From Pelagovum pacificum (lineage in GTDB: Bacteria > Pseudomonadota > Alphaproteobacteria > Rhodobacterales > Rhodobacteraceae): a DNA stretch of 64,000 nt. A program made the translations under genes and the position numbers. The stretch is taken from contig NZ_CP065915.1 in NCBI RefSeq assembly GCF_016134045.1, positions 2,232,001 to 2,296,000 on the forward strand, written 5' to 3'. Positions 47,328 to 55,372 of this stretch are shown one piece after another. How positions within the stretch are numbered: the stretch's first letter is position 1; each line of letters starts with the position of its first letter. The notes beneath the pieces were generated by a model. The model made no database searches, was not told where the DNA came from, and worked only from the letters and a program-made list of their open reading frames with translations.

Positions 47328-47486
47328 ATGAAGATATACACACTGTTCACCAGAGGTTGCTGGCATGTCTTTGAAAGATCATTGCCTTCAGATGTGGCCG
47401 ATCAGAGCAATCTTCCGCTGATTTCACTCGTTGCAGAACGTCGCGCTCGCCTTGGCGGCGAACTTGTCATCCAATCTTCATACTAA
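47328..47486 (+). CDS. Doubtful 52-residue ORF in AT-richer DNA
   Basis: ATG 47328 to TAA 47486, starting MKIYTLFTRGCWHVFERSL. No recognisable motif, signal peptide or good ribosome-binding site is present. The region has noticeably lower GC than its neighbours. It may be a short acquired gene or chance. Confidence 0.2.
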   Translation: MKIYTLFTRGCWHVFERSLPSDVADQSNLPLISLVAERRARLGGELVIQSSY

Positions 47487-47535
47487 CGCCGGATGGCATC
47501 CGCTCTTCGCCACCGGCAACGTGGAGATGGATGAT

Positions 47536-47724
47536 ATGTCCATGGAATTCCTTGAGACGTCGGCCCGCTACCTCGGCCTGTCCCTGCGCGAGGTCCTGAA
47601 GGACGACGACGGCGTCATCTGCGACAGCGTCAGCGAGTCGATGCGGTCCCAAAAGACCGGATCGCCGAGCCCGCGGGACGGTGGGCAGCGCAGCGGCGCC
47701 GCCGAGGCCACCTGCGGCGGCTGA
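47536..47724 (+). CDS. Doubtful 62-residue ORF
   Basis: ATG 47536 with GGAG 9 bp upstream. The product begins MSMEFLETSARYLGLSLREVL and ends in a Ser/Gly-rich tail that runs up to the convergent nitronate monooxygenase gene. No family is recognised. The N-terminal helix looks protein-like but the tail does not. An upstream TTG (47431) would extend it. Confidence 0.3.
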   Translation: MSMEFLETSARYLGLSLREVLKDDDGVICDSVSESMRSQKTGSPSPRDGGQRSGAAEATCGG

Positions 47725-47730
47725 GACCGC

Positions 47731-48666
47731 TCAGTCCGTAAGGAACGGGTCGGCCGCCGCGGCTGTCATTGCGGCGCGGTATTCTTGCCTGAGACGCGCG
47801 CAGAGATCGGCTGCTGCAGGCAGGTCGCTGATCCCGCCGGTGCCCTGCCCGGCTGACCATACCGTGCTCCAGGCTTTTGCTTCGCCCTCCAGATTCATCC
47901 GGCCATGTTCGGGCAGATTGTTCGGATCGAGCCCCGCCGCGACGATCGAGGGTCGCAGGAAGTTGGCGTGAACGCCGGAAATCGCCGGTGTGTAGACGAC
48001 ATCCGCCGCGTGCGAGTCGATCACCATCTGCTTGTAGTCCGGATCGACCATCGCTTCGCGCGTCGCGATGAACCGCGTGCCGAGGTAGCCCATGTCGGCC
48101 CCCATCATCCGGGCCGCCGCGATCTGGGCACCGGTGTTGATCGCGCCGGACAGAACGATAGTGCCGGAGAATATCTCGCGTATCTCTGAGACGAGCGCGA
48201 ACGGGCTATAGGTACCGGCGTGGCCGCCTGCCCCCGCCGCGACGGCAATGATCCCGTCGACCCCGGCCTCGACAGCCTTTTCGGCATGGCGTCGGTTGAT
48301 GACGTCGTGGAAAACCAGTCCGCCGTAGGAATGCACGGCATCCACTACGTCCTTCACCGCACCGAGCGACGTGATGACGAGCGGCACCTGGTGCTGCACG
48401 ACCACCTTCAGGTCCGCCTCGAGCCGGGGGTTGGAGCGGTGGACTATCAGGTTCACGCCATAGGGGGCGGCACCGGTACCGAGCCGGCTCTTGATCTGGT
48501 CCAGCCAGTCGGAAAAACCCTCCGTCTTGCGCTGGTTGAGGGCGGGAAAGGTCCCGACGACGCCGGAATTGCAGGTTTCGACGACCAGGTCGGGACCAGA
48601 GGCCAGAAACATCGGCGCGGCGATGGCAGGCAGGCCGAGTGGCGAGAGTCGTTCGGGTATGGGCAT
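47731..48666 (-). CDS. Nitronate monooxygenase-family flavoprotein
   Basis: A 311-residue TIM-barrel FMN enzyme. It has the N-terminal PAIAAPMFLASGPDLV, the central HDVINRRHAEKAVEAGVDGIIAVAAGAGGHAG and the phosphate-binding GAINTGAQIAAARMMGADMGYLGTRF of class I-like nitronate monooxygenases (2-nitropropane dioxygenase family). It oxidises toxic nitronates such as propionate-3-nitronate; other related members are enoyl-ACP reductases. I chose the ATG at 48666. It stands alone on the minus strand. Confidence 0.88.
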   Translation of the reverse strand: MPIPERLSPLGLPAIAAPMFLASGPDLVVETCNSGVVGTFPALNQRKTEGFSDWLDQIKSRLGTGAAPYGVNLIVHRSNPRLEADLKVVVQHQVPLVITSLGAVKDVVDAVHSYGGLVFHDVINRRHAEKAVEAGVDGIIAVAAGAGGHAGTYSPFALVSEIREIFSGTIVLSGAINTGAQIAAARMMGADMGYLGTRFIATREAMVDPDYKQMVIDSHAADVVYTPAISGVHANFLRPSIVAAGLDPNNLPEHGRMNLEGEAKAWSTVWSAGQGTGGISDLPAAADLCARLRQEYRAAMTAAAADPFLTD

Positions 48667-48834
48667 GCGCGGCTCCTCTGGCGGGCCGCCAAGACCTAGC
48701 AACGCGCGGCGCCCCTGTCACCGCGCGCCGCTGCGTCATCGCGGGCGCGTCAGGTGATGCGCTGGATGCTGGCGGCGATGCGGACGACCGTGACTTGGCG
48801 GAAGTCCATTACGCATGTCCGCCCGGCGAGGCCG

Positions 48835-49851
48835 TCAGGAACTCGCGCGGCGAGAGAGTTCGGGCTGGATAAGGATGTGTTCGGGCGTCGTGCGCCCTTC
48901 GATGCGGGACATCAGCGATTGCGCGGCCATGCGGCCGATCTCGCCGGCGCGTTGCTCCACGCTGCTCAGGCCGATCATCGAGAGGTTGGCGATCGGCGTG
49001 TTGTCGTAGCCGATCACGGCAAGGTCGCGGGGGACAACGATGCCGCGCGCGCGGGCGGCGTCCAGCAGCTGTATCGCGTGCTTGTCGCTCCAGACGAAGA
49101 CGGCTGTCGGCGCCGGGTCGATATCGAAGAAGGCCTCGAGAGGCGGAGCGGGCTGGCCGTCCACTTCGCGGAAGTGCCAGACCTTGGCGCGATCGCCGAG
49201 GCCGGCCTCCGCCATCGCCTCCCGGAAGCCGAGTTCGCGTTCGGTATAGACCTCGAAACTGCCGCTGCGCGGCGGCAGCGAAGCCATGTGAATGTCGCGG
49301 TGTCCGGCTGCGACCAGCGAGCGCACGACCAGCCGAGCACCTTCCCGGTCGTCGGAATTCACCGTGTCGAAGGCCGTGGCCGAGGGTTCGTGATGCCCGA
49401 TGACGACCGTGGGGATGTTGCGGGCATATTGCGCCAGCAACTCGCCGTGAAGACGGGGCGCGACGAGCACGAGCCCGTCCATCCTCATGTCCGTCATCGA
49501 ATCGATCAGCGAGCCTTCGATCTTCATTTCGGCACCGCCGACACCCATCAGAAACTGGTAATTCGCGTCCTCCAGGGCGGGCTTCAGCCCCATGACGATC
49601 TGCGACAGGAACGGGTTCACCATCTCCACCAGCAGCACGCCGACGGTATAGGTGCGGCCACGCATTCCGCGCGCTGCCGTGCTTGGCCTGTAGCCCAGTT
49701 TCTCGATCGACGTCTGCACCTTGGCGCGGAGATGATCGCTGACGCCATAGGCGTTGCGCAGCACTTTCGAGACCGCGGCAACGGAGACGCCGGCGTCTTC
49801 GGCCACGCTCCGGATGGTCACCTTGCGGCGCTGTTGAACTGGTTTGTCCAC
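48835..49851 (-). CDS. LacI-family transcriptional regulator
   Basis: A 338-residue repressor. The N-terminal helix-turn-helix reads TIRSVAEDAGVSVAAVSKVLRN with the hinge helix at about residues 45-62 (GYRPSTAARGMR). The periplasmic-binding-protein-like effector domain follows (VGVLLVEMVNPFLSQI ... VIGYDNTPIANL). The start is a GTG at 49851. It probably controls sugar uptake genes; the divergent neighbour is only a remnant of a sugar ABC ATPase, with a candidate operator at 49938-49951 between them. Confidence 0.9.
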   Translation of the reverse strand: MDKPVQQRRKVTIRSVAEDAGVSVAAVSKVLRNAYGVSDHLRAKVQTSIEKLGYRPSTAARGMRGRTYTVGVLLVEMVNPFLSQIVMGLKPALEDANYQFLMGVGGAEMKIEGSLIDSMTDMRMDGLVLVAPRLHGELLAQYARNIPTVVIGHHEPSATAFDTVNSDDREGARLVVRSLVAAGHRDIHMASLPPRSGSFEVYTERELGFREAMAEAGLGDRAKVWHFREVDGQPAPPLEAFFDIDPAPTAVFVWSDKHAIQLLDAARARGIVVPRDLAVIGYDNTPIANLSMIGLSSVEQRAGEIGRMAAQSLMSRIEGRTTPEHILIQPELSRRASS

Positions 49852-49937
49852 TGTCCCCTCACCTTGGGCATCGGCCCCTTGGCGCGACCTTAGAATATTT
49901 TTCTCTTGCGCGACAGGTGGCGTGTGGAACAGTCTAC

Positions 49938-49951
49938 GTAAAACGGTCTAC
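49938..49951. promoter_or_regulatory. Candidate LacI-family operator
   Basis: GTAAAACGGTCTAC is an imperfect palindrome (five of seven base pairs match) with the central CG typical of LacI-family operators. It lies 87 bp upstream of the LacI regulator's start. A TCTACG half-repeat flanks it on both sides. Confidence 0.35.
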
Positions 49952-49987
49952 GCGACTCGGAGGAGAGCTCGCCGAACACCGCCAAGG

Positions 49988-50128
49988 GAGGTTGGTGCGG
50001 ACACGATCGTCTACCTCGAGTCCGAGGAGGCCGGCCCGCTGATCGCGCGGATCGAAGGGCACCGGACCTTCCCGGCGGGCACCTTGATCTGGGCCTCCCC
50101 CGATCGGAATCGCGAACACCGCTTCTGA
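49988..50128 (+). pseudogene. 3' remnant of a sugar ABC-transporter ATPase gene
   Basis: The 46 codons from 49988 to the TGA at 50126-50128 encode VGADTIVYLESE...GPLIARIEGH...AGTLIWASPDRNREHRF, which matches the last part of the C-terminal TOBE domain of MalK/UgpC-like ATPases (GADTxVYL...G.L.ARI.G....AG..IW..PD...HRF). Nothing upstream matches: no Walker A, signature or Walker B. It is therefore a truncated end left by deletion or rearrangement. Similarity is by eye but spans the whole segment. Confidence 0.6.
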
Positions 50129-50169
50129 TCGGCTCACCCGGCCCCGCGTCATTCGCGTGCGGGGTCGGC

Positions 50170-50940
50170 TCAGGTAAGTTCGAAGAACGTCCCCACCGCG
50201 AAGGCGACTCCGCCCGCGATCACACCGACGATCACGATCTCGGCGACCGAACGCAGCGGACTGCCGCCCCCGACCCGGTGCTTGAGAAGACCAAGCAGGA
50301 CCAGCGCCACAAGCGAGCCGATCAACGCCGTCCCGAAGGGGCCGATCCGGGTCAGCACGTCGATCTCGGGCAGCATGTAGGGCGCGAGCGGCAACGCCCC
50401 GAACGCGATGAATGAGGCGAAGGTGACCACCGCCTGTGTCACCATCCCCGTATCCCCGTCCGGCGACACGCCATGGTCCAGCGCGATCACCGCATGCGCC
50501 AGCGCGTCCGGCGCCTTGCGCAGCCGGTCGGTGACGGCGCGGGCGTCGTCCGCGGCCAGTCCCTGCGCGCCGAGCCGACGTTCCACGATCGCCGCCGCTT
50601 CATCCGGTCGGCGGGCCGCCATCTCGCGCATTGCCGCGTGCTCGGCGCGATCGACCTCTCGCTCCGACCGTTCGGAGATGTAATCGCCTAGGCCCATCGA
50701 CGTGGCGTCCCCGAACAGGTTCGCCAGGCCGAACAGCAGCACGATTCCGGCCGCCAGGGGCGTCCCCGCTTCGCCGCCCGCCCCTTCGAAGCCGGCGATG
50801 ACGGCGAAGGTGGTGACGATCCCGTCGTTGCCGCCGTAGACGATCTGCTTGAGGTAGCGTTTCAGTCCCAACGGCAGCCCTCGCCGCAACCGGTGGTCAG
50901 GATCAGCGGCGCGGACATCGGCGGACCTCTTTGTTGCCAT
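50170..50940 (-). CDS. VIT1/CCC1-family membrane transporter
   Basis: A 256-residue protein with five predicted membrane segments. The first follows VYGGNDGIVTTFAVIAG, the signature of the VIT1/CCC1 family that exports Fe2+ or Mn2+ from the cytosol into vacuoles in eukaryotes; bacterial members are little studied. The soluble middle (about residues 90-150, EREVDRAEHAAMREMAARR) is a helical metal-binding region. It stands between the LacI remnant locus and the GH3 gene and shows no link to sugar use. Confidence 0.88.
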   Translation of the reverse strand: MATKRSADVRAADPDHRLRRGLPLGLKRYLKQIVYGGNDGIVTTFAVIAGFEGAGGEAGTPLAAGIVLLFGLANLFGDATSMGLGDYISERSEREVDRAEHAAMREMAARRPDEAAAIVERRLGAQGLAADDARAVTDRLRKAPDALAHAVIALDHGVSPDGDTGMVTQAVVTFASFIAFGALPLAPYMLPEIDVLTRIGPFGTALIGSLVALVLLGLLKHRVGGGSPLRSVAEIVIVGVIAGGVAFAVGTFFELT

Positions 50941-51004
50941 CGCCCGGGCGGCGACCTCGTCGGATCATAACATGCCAGCGCAGCGCGGTGCCCAGTTTTG
51001 CCGC

Positions 51005-52654
51005 TCACACGAATTCAGGCAATCCGCAGAACGGGTCCACGGGGTTCTTGCCCTCGAACGACCGTTTGCCGGTCAGCGCGTCGACCACCGCCTGCTGCGC
51101 ATCGAGGTGCGAGGAATAGGCGTTGATGTAACAGGGCATCCGCGTGACCTCGTAGAGGTAATAGGGATGTCCGAAGCTCACCATCAGAGACGGCACATCA
51201 TGGGGTCGCCGCATCGCCGTCTTGAAGGAGCCATGCATCGCGAACCAGTCGAGCGTGATCGTCCCCCGCGTCAGGAGGCTCTCCTCCGCAAAGCAGTAGA
51301 GGATGAGGTCGTGGCCCTGCGGATCCACCGGCGTGCCCCAGTCGTGTTCCGTCACTTCGAAGCCCGCCGTGCGAAGCTGGTCGGGCAGATGCAATGGCAA
51401 GGGACCGGGCGCGAACGGGAAGATCACCCCTTTCGAGACGAGCAGTATCTTGCGGTGCGTCTCGGGCGACAGGGGAAGCAGGTCGTCGCGGTCACGCACC
51501 AGCGTGGGCAACCGCCGCATCAGGTCGCGCGACAGCTTGTCGTCGGCGTCGCGGTCCCGCGCCGGGCGCTCCCATGTATGGCGGCGGTGCAGCCCGACCG
51601 CCGCTTTGAGCGCCAGTTGCCGCCGGATGGCCTGCTCGATCCGCGCCCACGACAGACGTCCGTCGGCTAGCGCTGCCTCGACCACCTCGAGGTCGTAGGC
51701 GAAGTCGGAGGTGAACAGAACGATGTCGCAGCCCGCGTTCAGCATCGCCACGACCGACTCCGCGCGCGTCATCCAGGAGGTCAGGCCAGCCATCTCCGAG
51801 GCGTCGGAAACGACGATCCCCCGGAAGCCGAGCCGCTTTCGCAGCAAACCCTCAATCAGGTGCCGGTTCACGGTCGCTGGCTGGTAATGCTCTTCCGTCT
51901 CCTTCTCGCCGAGGACCTCGCGCATGTAGGACGGTAGAGCGATATGACCGGGCATCACCGCCATGACGCCGCCCTCTTCGAACATCGTGCGGTAGAGCTT
52001 GCCGTAGGTCTCCTCCCACTCGGCCATCGAGAGCGGATTGACCGTGGTGACGAGGTGCTGGTCGCGCTCGTCGTAACCTTCGCCGGGGAAGTGCTTGGCC
52101 GTCGCGGCGCAGGTCTCCGACGCAAGACCACGCACATGGGCCAGCGCATGGCGCCGGATCTTTGCCGGGTCCGACCCGAAGCTGCGGGTGCCGACGATCG
52201 CGGAGCGGAACCGGGCGTTGATGTCGATGCAGGGCGTGAAGGACCAGTTGATCCCGAAATGAGCCGCCTGATGCGCCATGATCCGGCTCATCTGCTCGGT
52301 CGCGGCCGGCTCGTCGATGGCCGCGAAGCCGAGCGGGTTCGGTGCGGGGCTGGCGCCCGGCGGGGTCATCAGGCTGCCTTCGAGGTCGGCGGTGACCAGC
52401 AGCGGCACGGGGTTGGCGTCGTCGAAGCGCGCGATCAGGGCCTGCGCCTCGGCGGGCGTGTCCGCACCGCGGATCGCGACGGAGCCGGGCGCCATCGCCG
52501 CGATCCGGGTACATCCCTCGCTGTCGCTCGCATCCAGCATCACGTTGAAGCACTGGGCCATCTTCTCGCGGTCGGACATGGCGGCGAGGCGGTCCTCGAC
52601 CCAGTCCGCGCCTTCGCGATCGAGGTTGAAGGGTGCTTTGGTGAAATCGTCCAT
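51005..52654 (-). CDS. Glycoside hydrolase family 3 protein
   Basis: A 549-residue GH3 enzyme without signal peptide. The barrel domain has a KHFPGEGYDERDQH region (the KHFPG..D motif) and the nucleophile Asp in GIVVSDASEMAGL. The second alpha/beta domain runs from about residue 385. The His of the NagZ catalytic dyad (FPGHG) is Glu here, so the activity could be a beta-glucosidase or a divergent N-acetylhexosaminidase. I chose the ATG at 52654. It is divergent from GH32, with an 8-bp GC hairpin (52670-52690) just upstream of its start. Confidence 0.85.
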   Translation of the reverse strand: MDDFTKAPFNLDREGADWVEDRLAAMSDREKMAQCFNVMLDASDSEGCTRIAAMAPGSVAIRGADTPAEAQALIARFDDANPVPLLVTADLEGSLMTPPGASPAPNPLGFAAIDEPAATEQMSRIMAHQAAHFGINWSFTPCIDINARFRSAIVGTRSFGSDPAKIRRHALAHVRGLASETCAATAKHFPGEGYDERDQHLVTTVNPLSMAEWEETYGKLYRTMFEEGGVMAVMPGHIALPSYMREVLGEKETEEHYQPATVNRHLIEGLLRKRLGFRGIVVSDASEMAGLTSWMTRAESVVAMLNAGCDIVLFTSDFAYDLEVVEAALADGRLSWARIEQAIRRQLALKAAVGLHRRHTWERPARDRDADDKLSRDLMRRLPTLVRDRDDLLPLSPETHRKILLVSKGVIFPFAPGPLPLHLPDQLRTAGFEVTEHDWGTPVDPQGHDLILYCFAEESLLTRGTITLDWFAMHGSFKTAMRRPHDVPSLMVSFGHPYYLYEVTRMPCYINAYSSHLDAQQAVVDALTGKRSFEGKNPVDPFCGLPEFV

Positions 52655-52769
52655 CTGGGCCTCCCTGTCCCGGCGGCGAAGGGCCGCCGGTTCTCCCGGA
52701 TCGGACCTTCGCACAACCGCTTCCGGGCTGTAAGACCGCACTGCCGAGCCGGCCGCCAAGGAGACCGCG

Positions 52770-54074
52770 ATGACCGAGAAATTCCGCCCCCGCCTGCACT
52801 TCACGCCAAGCGTCGGCTGGATGAACGATCCCAACGGCATGATCCGCAGCGCCGGATACTGGCATCTCTTCTTCCAGTACGACCCCGACAGCATCACCCA
52901 CGGTCCGATGCACTGGGGCCACGCGCGAAGCCGCGACCTGACGACGTGGGAAGAGTTGCCGGTCGCGCTCTACCCCGATGACCTCGGCACCTGTTTCTCG
53001 GGCAGCGCGGTCGAGACGCCAGAGGGCGAGGTGAAGCTCTTCTACACGTCTCACCGCCTCGACGGCGAGGGCCGCGATTTCCAGCAGCAATGCCTCGTCC
53101 ATGCCGATCTCGGTGCCGGAACTTTCGACAAGGATCCCGGGAATCCGGTCATTCCGAACCCCGGCCTCGTGGCGTTCCGTGATCCGAAGGTCATCCGCAT
53201 CGACGCGGGTTGGGTCATGCTGGTGACCGAGGGACAGACGGTCGGCTTCTACGGCTCCGACGACTTGCGGACATGGCGGCACCTGTCGAGTTTCGGCGAG
53301 GGCGAAGGCCGCCACAGCGACGAGCCGTGGGAATGCCCCGACCTCGTCCCGCTCACCGCTCCGGATGGGTCCGAAGTCTGGATGCTCATCATCGGGGTGA
53401 ATCCCGGCGCCTATGCGGAAGGGTCGGGCACGCAGTATTTCCTCGGCCAGTTCGACGGATTGCGCTTCGAGAACCTGAACCCGCCGGAAACCGAACTCTG
53501 GCTCGACCACGGGCGCGACTACTACGCCGCGCAAACCTTCTTCGAGCGGGACCCCTCCGGGCCGCCCGTCGCCATCGGCTGGGCGAGCAACTGGCGCTAT
53601 GCCAAGCAGACCCCGACCGAGGCATTCCGGGGTGTCATGTCCCTGCCCCGCGCGCTGCAACTGGTGGAGACGCAGGACGGGCTGCGCGTCGCGGCGTCGT
53701 TGCCCGACGAGGTCCGCAAGGCCGTCATAGGGTCCGACGATCCCGCTGTGCAGCTTGCGGAGACGACGATCGAGCTCGGCGAGAGGCAGGTCCTTTCCGT
53801 CACGCTGTTCGGTGAGGCGGAGCCGCAGTTCATGATCGAGCGCCCCGCGCCGGATCGCGTCCGGGTTCGCACCCTGAGACCGGAGGACCCGACCCTGCCG
53901 ACCTTCGGGCACGATTACGACGTGACCTCTCCTTGGAGCGGGCCGCTGCCGGTGATGGTCCTCATGGATCACGGGCTGGTCGAGCTCTGCGCCGGTGACG
54001 GGCGCCTCTGGCTGACGAACCTGTTCTACCCGGATGCGCCGGAGGCCTCCGCACGGTTCGACGTGTGGGGCTGA
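52770..54074 (+). CDS. Glycoside hydrolase family 32 (beta-fructosidase)
   Basis: A 434-residue enzyme with the three GH32 acidic motifs: WMNDPNG (residues 17-23, nucleophile Asp20), FRDP (136-139, Asp138) and ECPD (188-191, acid/base Glu188). The five-blade propeller is followed by a C-terminal beta-sandwich (about 300-434). No signal peptide, so it hydrolyses sucrose or short fructans in the cytoplasm. It converges on the ROK gene with only 6 bp between the stops and is divergent from GH3. Confidence 0.93.
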   Translation: MTEKFRPRLHFTPSVGWMNDPNGMIRSAGYWHLFFQYDPDSITHGPMHWGHARSRDLTTWEELPVALYPDDLGTCFSGSAVETPEGEVKLFYTSHRLDGEGRDFQQQCLVHADLGAGTFDKDPGNPVIPNPGLVAFRDPKVIRIDAGWVMLVTEGQTVGFYGSDDLRTWRHLSSFGEGEGRHSDEPWECPDLVPLTAPDGSEVWMLIIGVNPGAYAEGSGTQYFLGQFDGLRFENLNPPETELWLDHGRDYYAAQTFFERDPSGPPVAIGWASNWRYAKQTPTEAFRGVMSLPRALQLVETQDGLRVAASLPDEVRKAVIGSDDPAVQLAETTIELGERQVLSVTLFGEAEPQFMIERPAPDRVRVRTLRPEDPTLPTFGHDYDVTSPWSGPLPVMVLMDHGLVELCAGDGRLWLTNLFYPDAPEASARFDVWG

Positions 54075-54080
54075 GCCCCG

Positions 54081-55250
54081 TCAATTCATCGACAGGGCGC
54101 CCTGCACCGCCTCGAAATCGAACAACCTCTGGGTCGCGAGCGCGGCGGCACCTCGGGCCCACGCCGCCTCGTCCCAGTCGGTGATGATCTCGACATGGTC
54201 GGCCATGATCGTGTCCTTCAGGCTCTCCTGAAGCGGCATCAGGAACGCCGCGCCGAGTTCCGTCGCCTCGCCGCCGATCAGCAGCATCGTCGGGTCGATG
54301 GTCGAGCAATAGATCGCCGCGACCCGACCGATCGCTTCTCCGGACTCGCGCGCGATGCGAAGCGCGTCGGACTCGCCGGCCTTGATGGCCGCGAGGAATT
54401 CCGCCCTGCCGCCCTTGCTCCAGCGCTCGACCATACCGCCCTCGGCATGGAGCGATTGCAGGCATCCGCGCCGGCCGCACTCGCAAAGCGGGCCGTCCGG
54501 CGCGATCCGGATGTGGCCGATCTTTCCCGCCGCCCCGTAGGCGCCCCGCCGGACGCCGCCCTCGACGATCGAGGCCGCGGCGACCCCCTCGCCAACTGCG
54601 AGCACGGCGGAGGTTCCGCTGTGCCGAGCCGCGCCGAACAGGAACTGCGCCAGTGCGAAGGCGTGGACGTCGTCGTCCACCCAGACCGGAACTTCGACCC
54701 GCGCGGCCAGCATCCTTGCGAGCTGCACGTTCCGCCAACCGAGCCGGAAAGAGCGCAGCACCTTGCCCGTCTCGGCCTGCACCGCGCCGGGAATGCCGAC
54801 CCCGATGCCGATGATCGGCGCGCCGCGCCCGGTGTTCTTGGCCTCCAGCAACTCCACCGCCGTGGCGATCGCCTCGACAAGGCCGGGCGGGCTGGTGTCC
54901 TCAAGCGGCACGACGACCGTCTCCAGAACCTGGGTCGAAAGGTCGGTGAGCACGCATTGCAGAGACGACCCGCGCACCCGCACGCCGACGGCGAACCCGG
55001 CGTCGTACTTGATCTCGAGCGGGATCGGGCGACGGCCCGGCGCGCCGGCGCTCGTCTCGCCCTCCAGCAGGAGACCCTCGTCCAGCATCTCGTTCACGAC
55101 GGATGTGATCGCGGCGCGGCTCAGACCGATCTGACCGGCGAGTTCTGCCCGGCTGAGACCGGGCTTCATCCTCAACAAACCAAGGACGGACCGCCGGTTC
55201 AGCGCCCGCGAGGTTTCCTGTCCGCCCTTCAGAACTGGCCTCGAACTCAT
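54081..55250 (-). CDS. ROK-family transcriptional repressor
   Basis: A 389-residue protein. An N-terminal winged helix-turn-helix (about residues 20-70: LSRAELAGQIGLSRAAITSVVNEML) is fused to a ROK sugar-kinase-like domain. The zinc motif GHIRIAP...CECGRRGC and the IGIGVGIPGAV strand are typical of NagC/Mlc-type regulators. Divergent from the sugar ABC operon, which it likely controls; a candidate operator lies immediately upstream at 55254-55272. Confidence 0.9.
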   Translation of the reverse strand: MSSRPVLKGGQETSRALNRRSVLGLLRMKPGLSRAELAGQIGLSRAAITSVVNEMLDEGLLLEGETSAGAPGRRPIPLEIKYDAGFAVGVRVRGSSLQCVLTDLSTQVLETVVVPLEDTSPPGLVEAIATAVELLEAKNTGRGAPIIGIGVGIPGAVQAETGKVLRSFRLGWRNVQLARMLAARVEVPVWVDDDVHAFALAQFLFGAARHSGTSAVLAVGEGVAAASIVEGGVRRGAYGAAGKIGHIRIAPDGPLCECGRRGCLQSLHAEGGMVERWSKGGRAEFLAAIKAGESDALRIARESGEAIGRVAAIYCSTIDPTMLLIGGEATELGAAFLMPLQESLKDTIMADHVEIITDWDEAAWARGAAALATQRLFDFEAVQGALSMN

Positions 55251-55253
55251 TGT

Positions 55254-55300
55254 TAGCTTTCTAAATTAACTATTGATCTTCATAGGCGCCTGCCCATAGC
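55254..55300 (+). promoter_or_regulatory. Candidate ROK operator and promoter of the sugar ABC operon
   Basis: An AT-rich 19-bp imperfect palindrome (55254-55272, outer TAGCT and AACTA with mirrored AT core) lies directly before the ROK start. It is followed by TTGATC (55273-55278) and CATAGC (55295-55300) with 16 bp between them. The position fits repression of both divergent genes. A second inverted repeat (GGGACA / TGTCC, near 55325-55343) lies in the binding-protein leader. Confidence 0.45.
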
Positions 55301-55372
55301 GTCGTCAACATTCGATGCGGAATCGGGACACGAAGAGATGTCCGATCCCGCATAATCGTGGGAGGAAATCGA

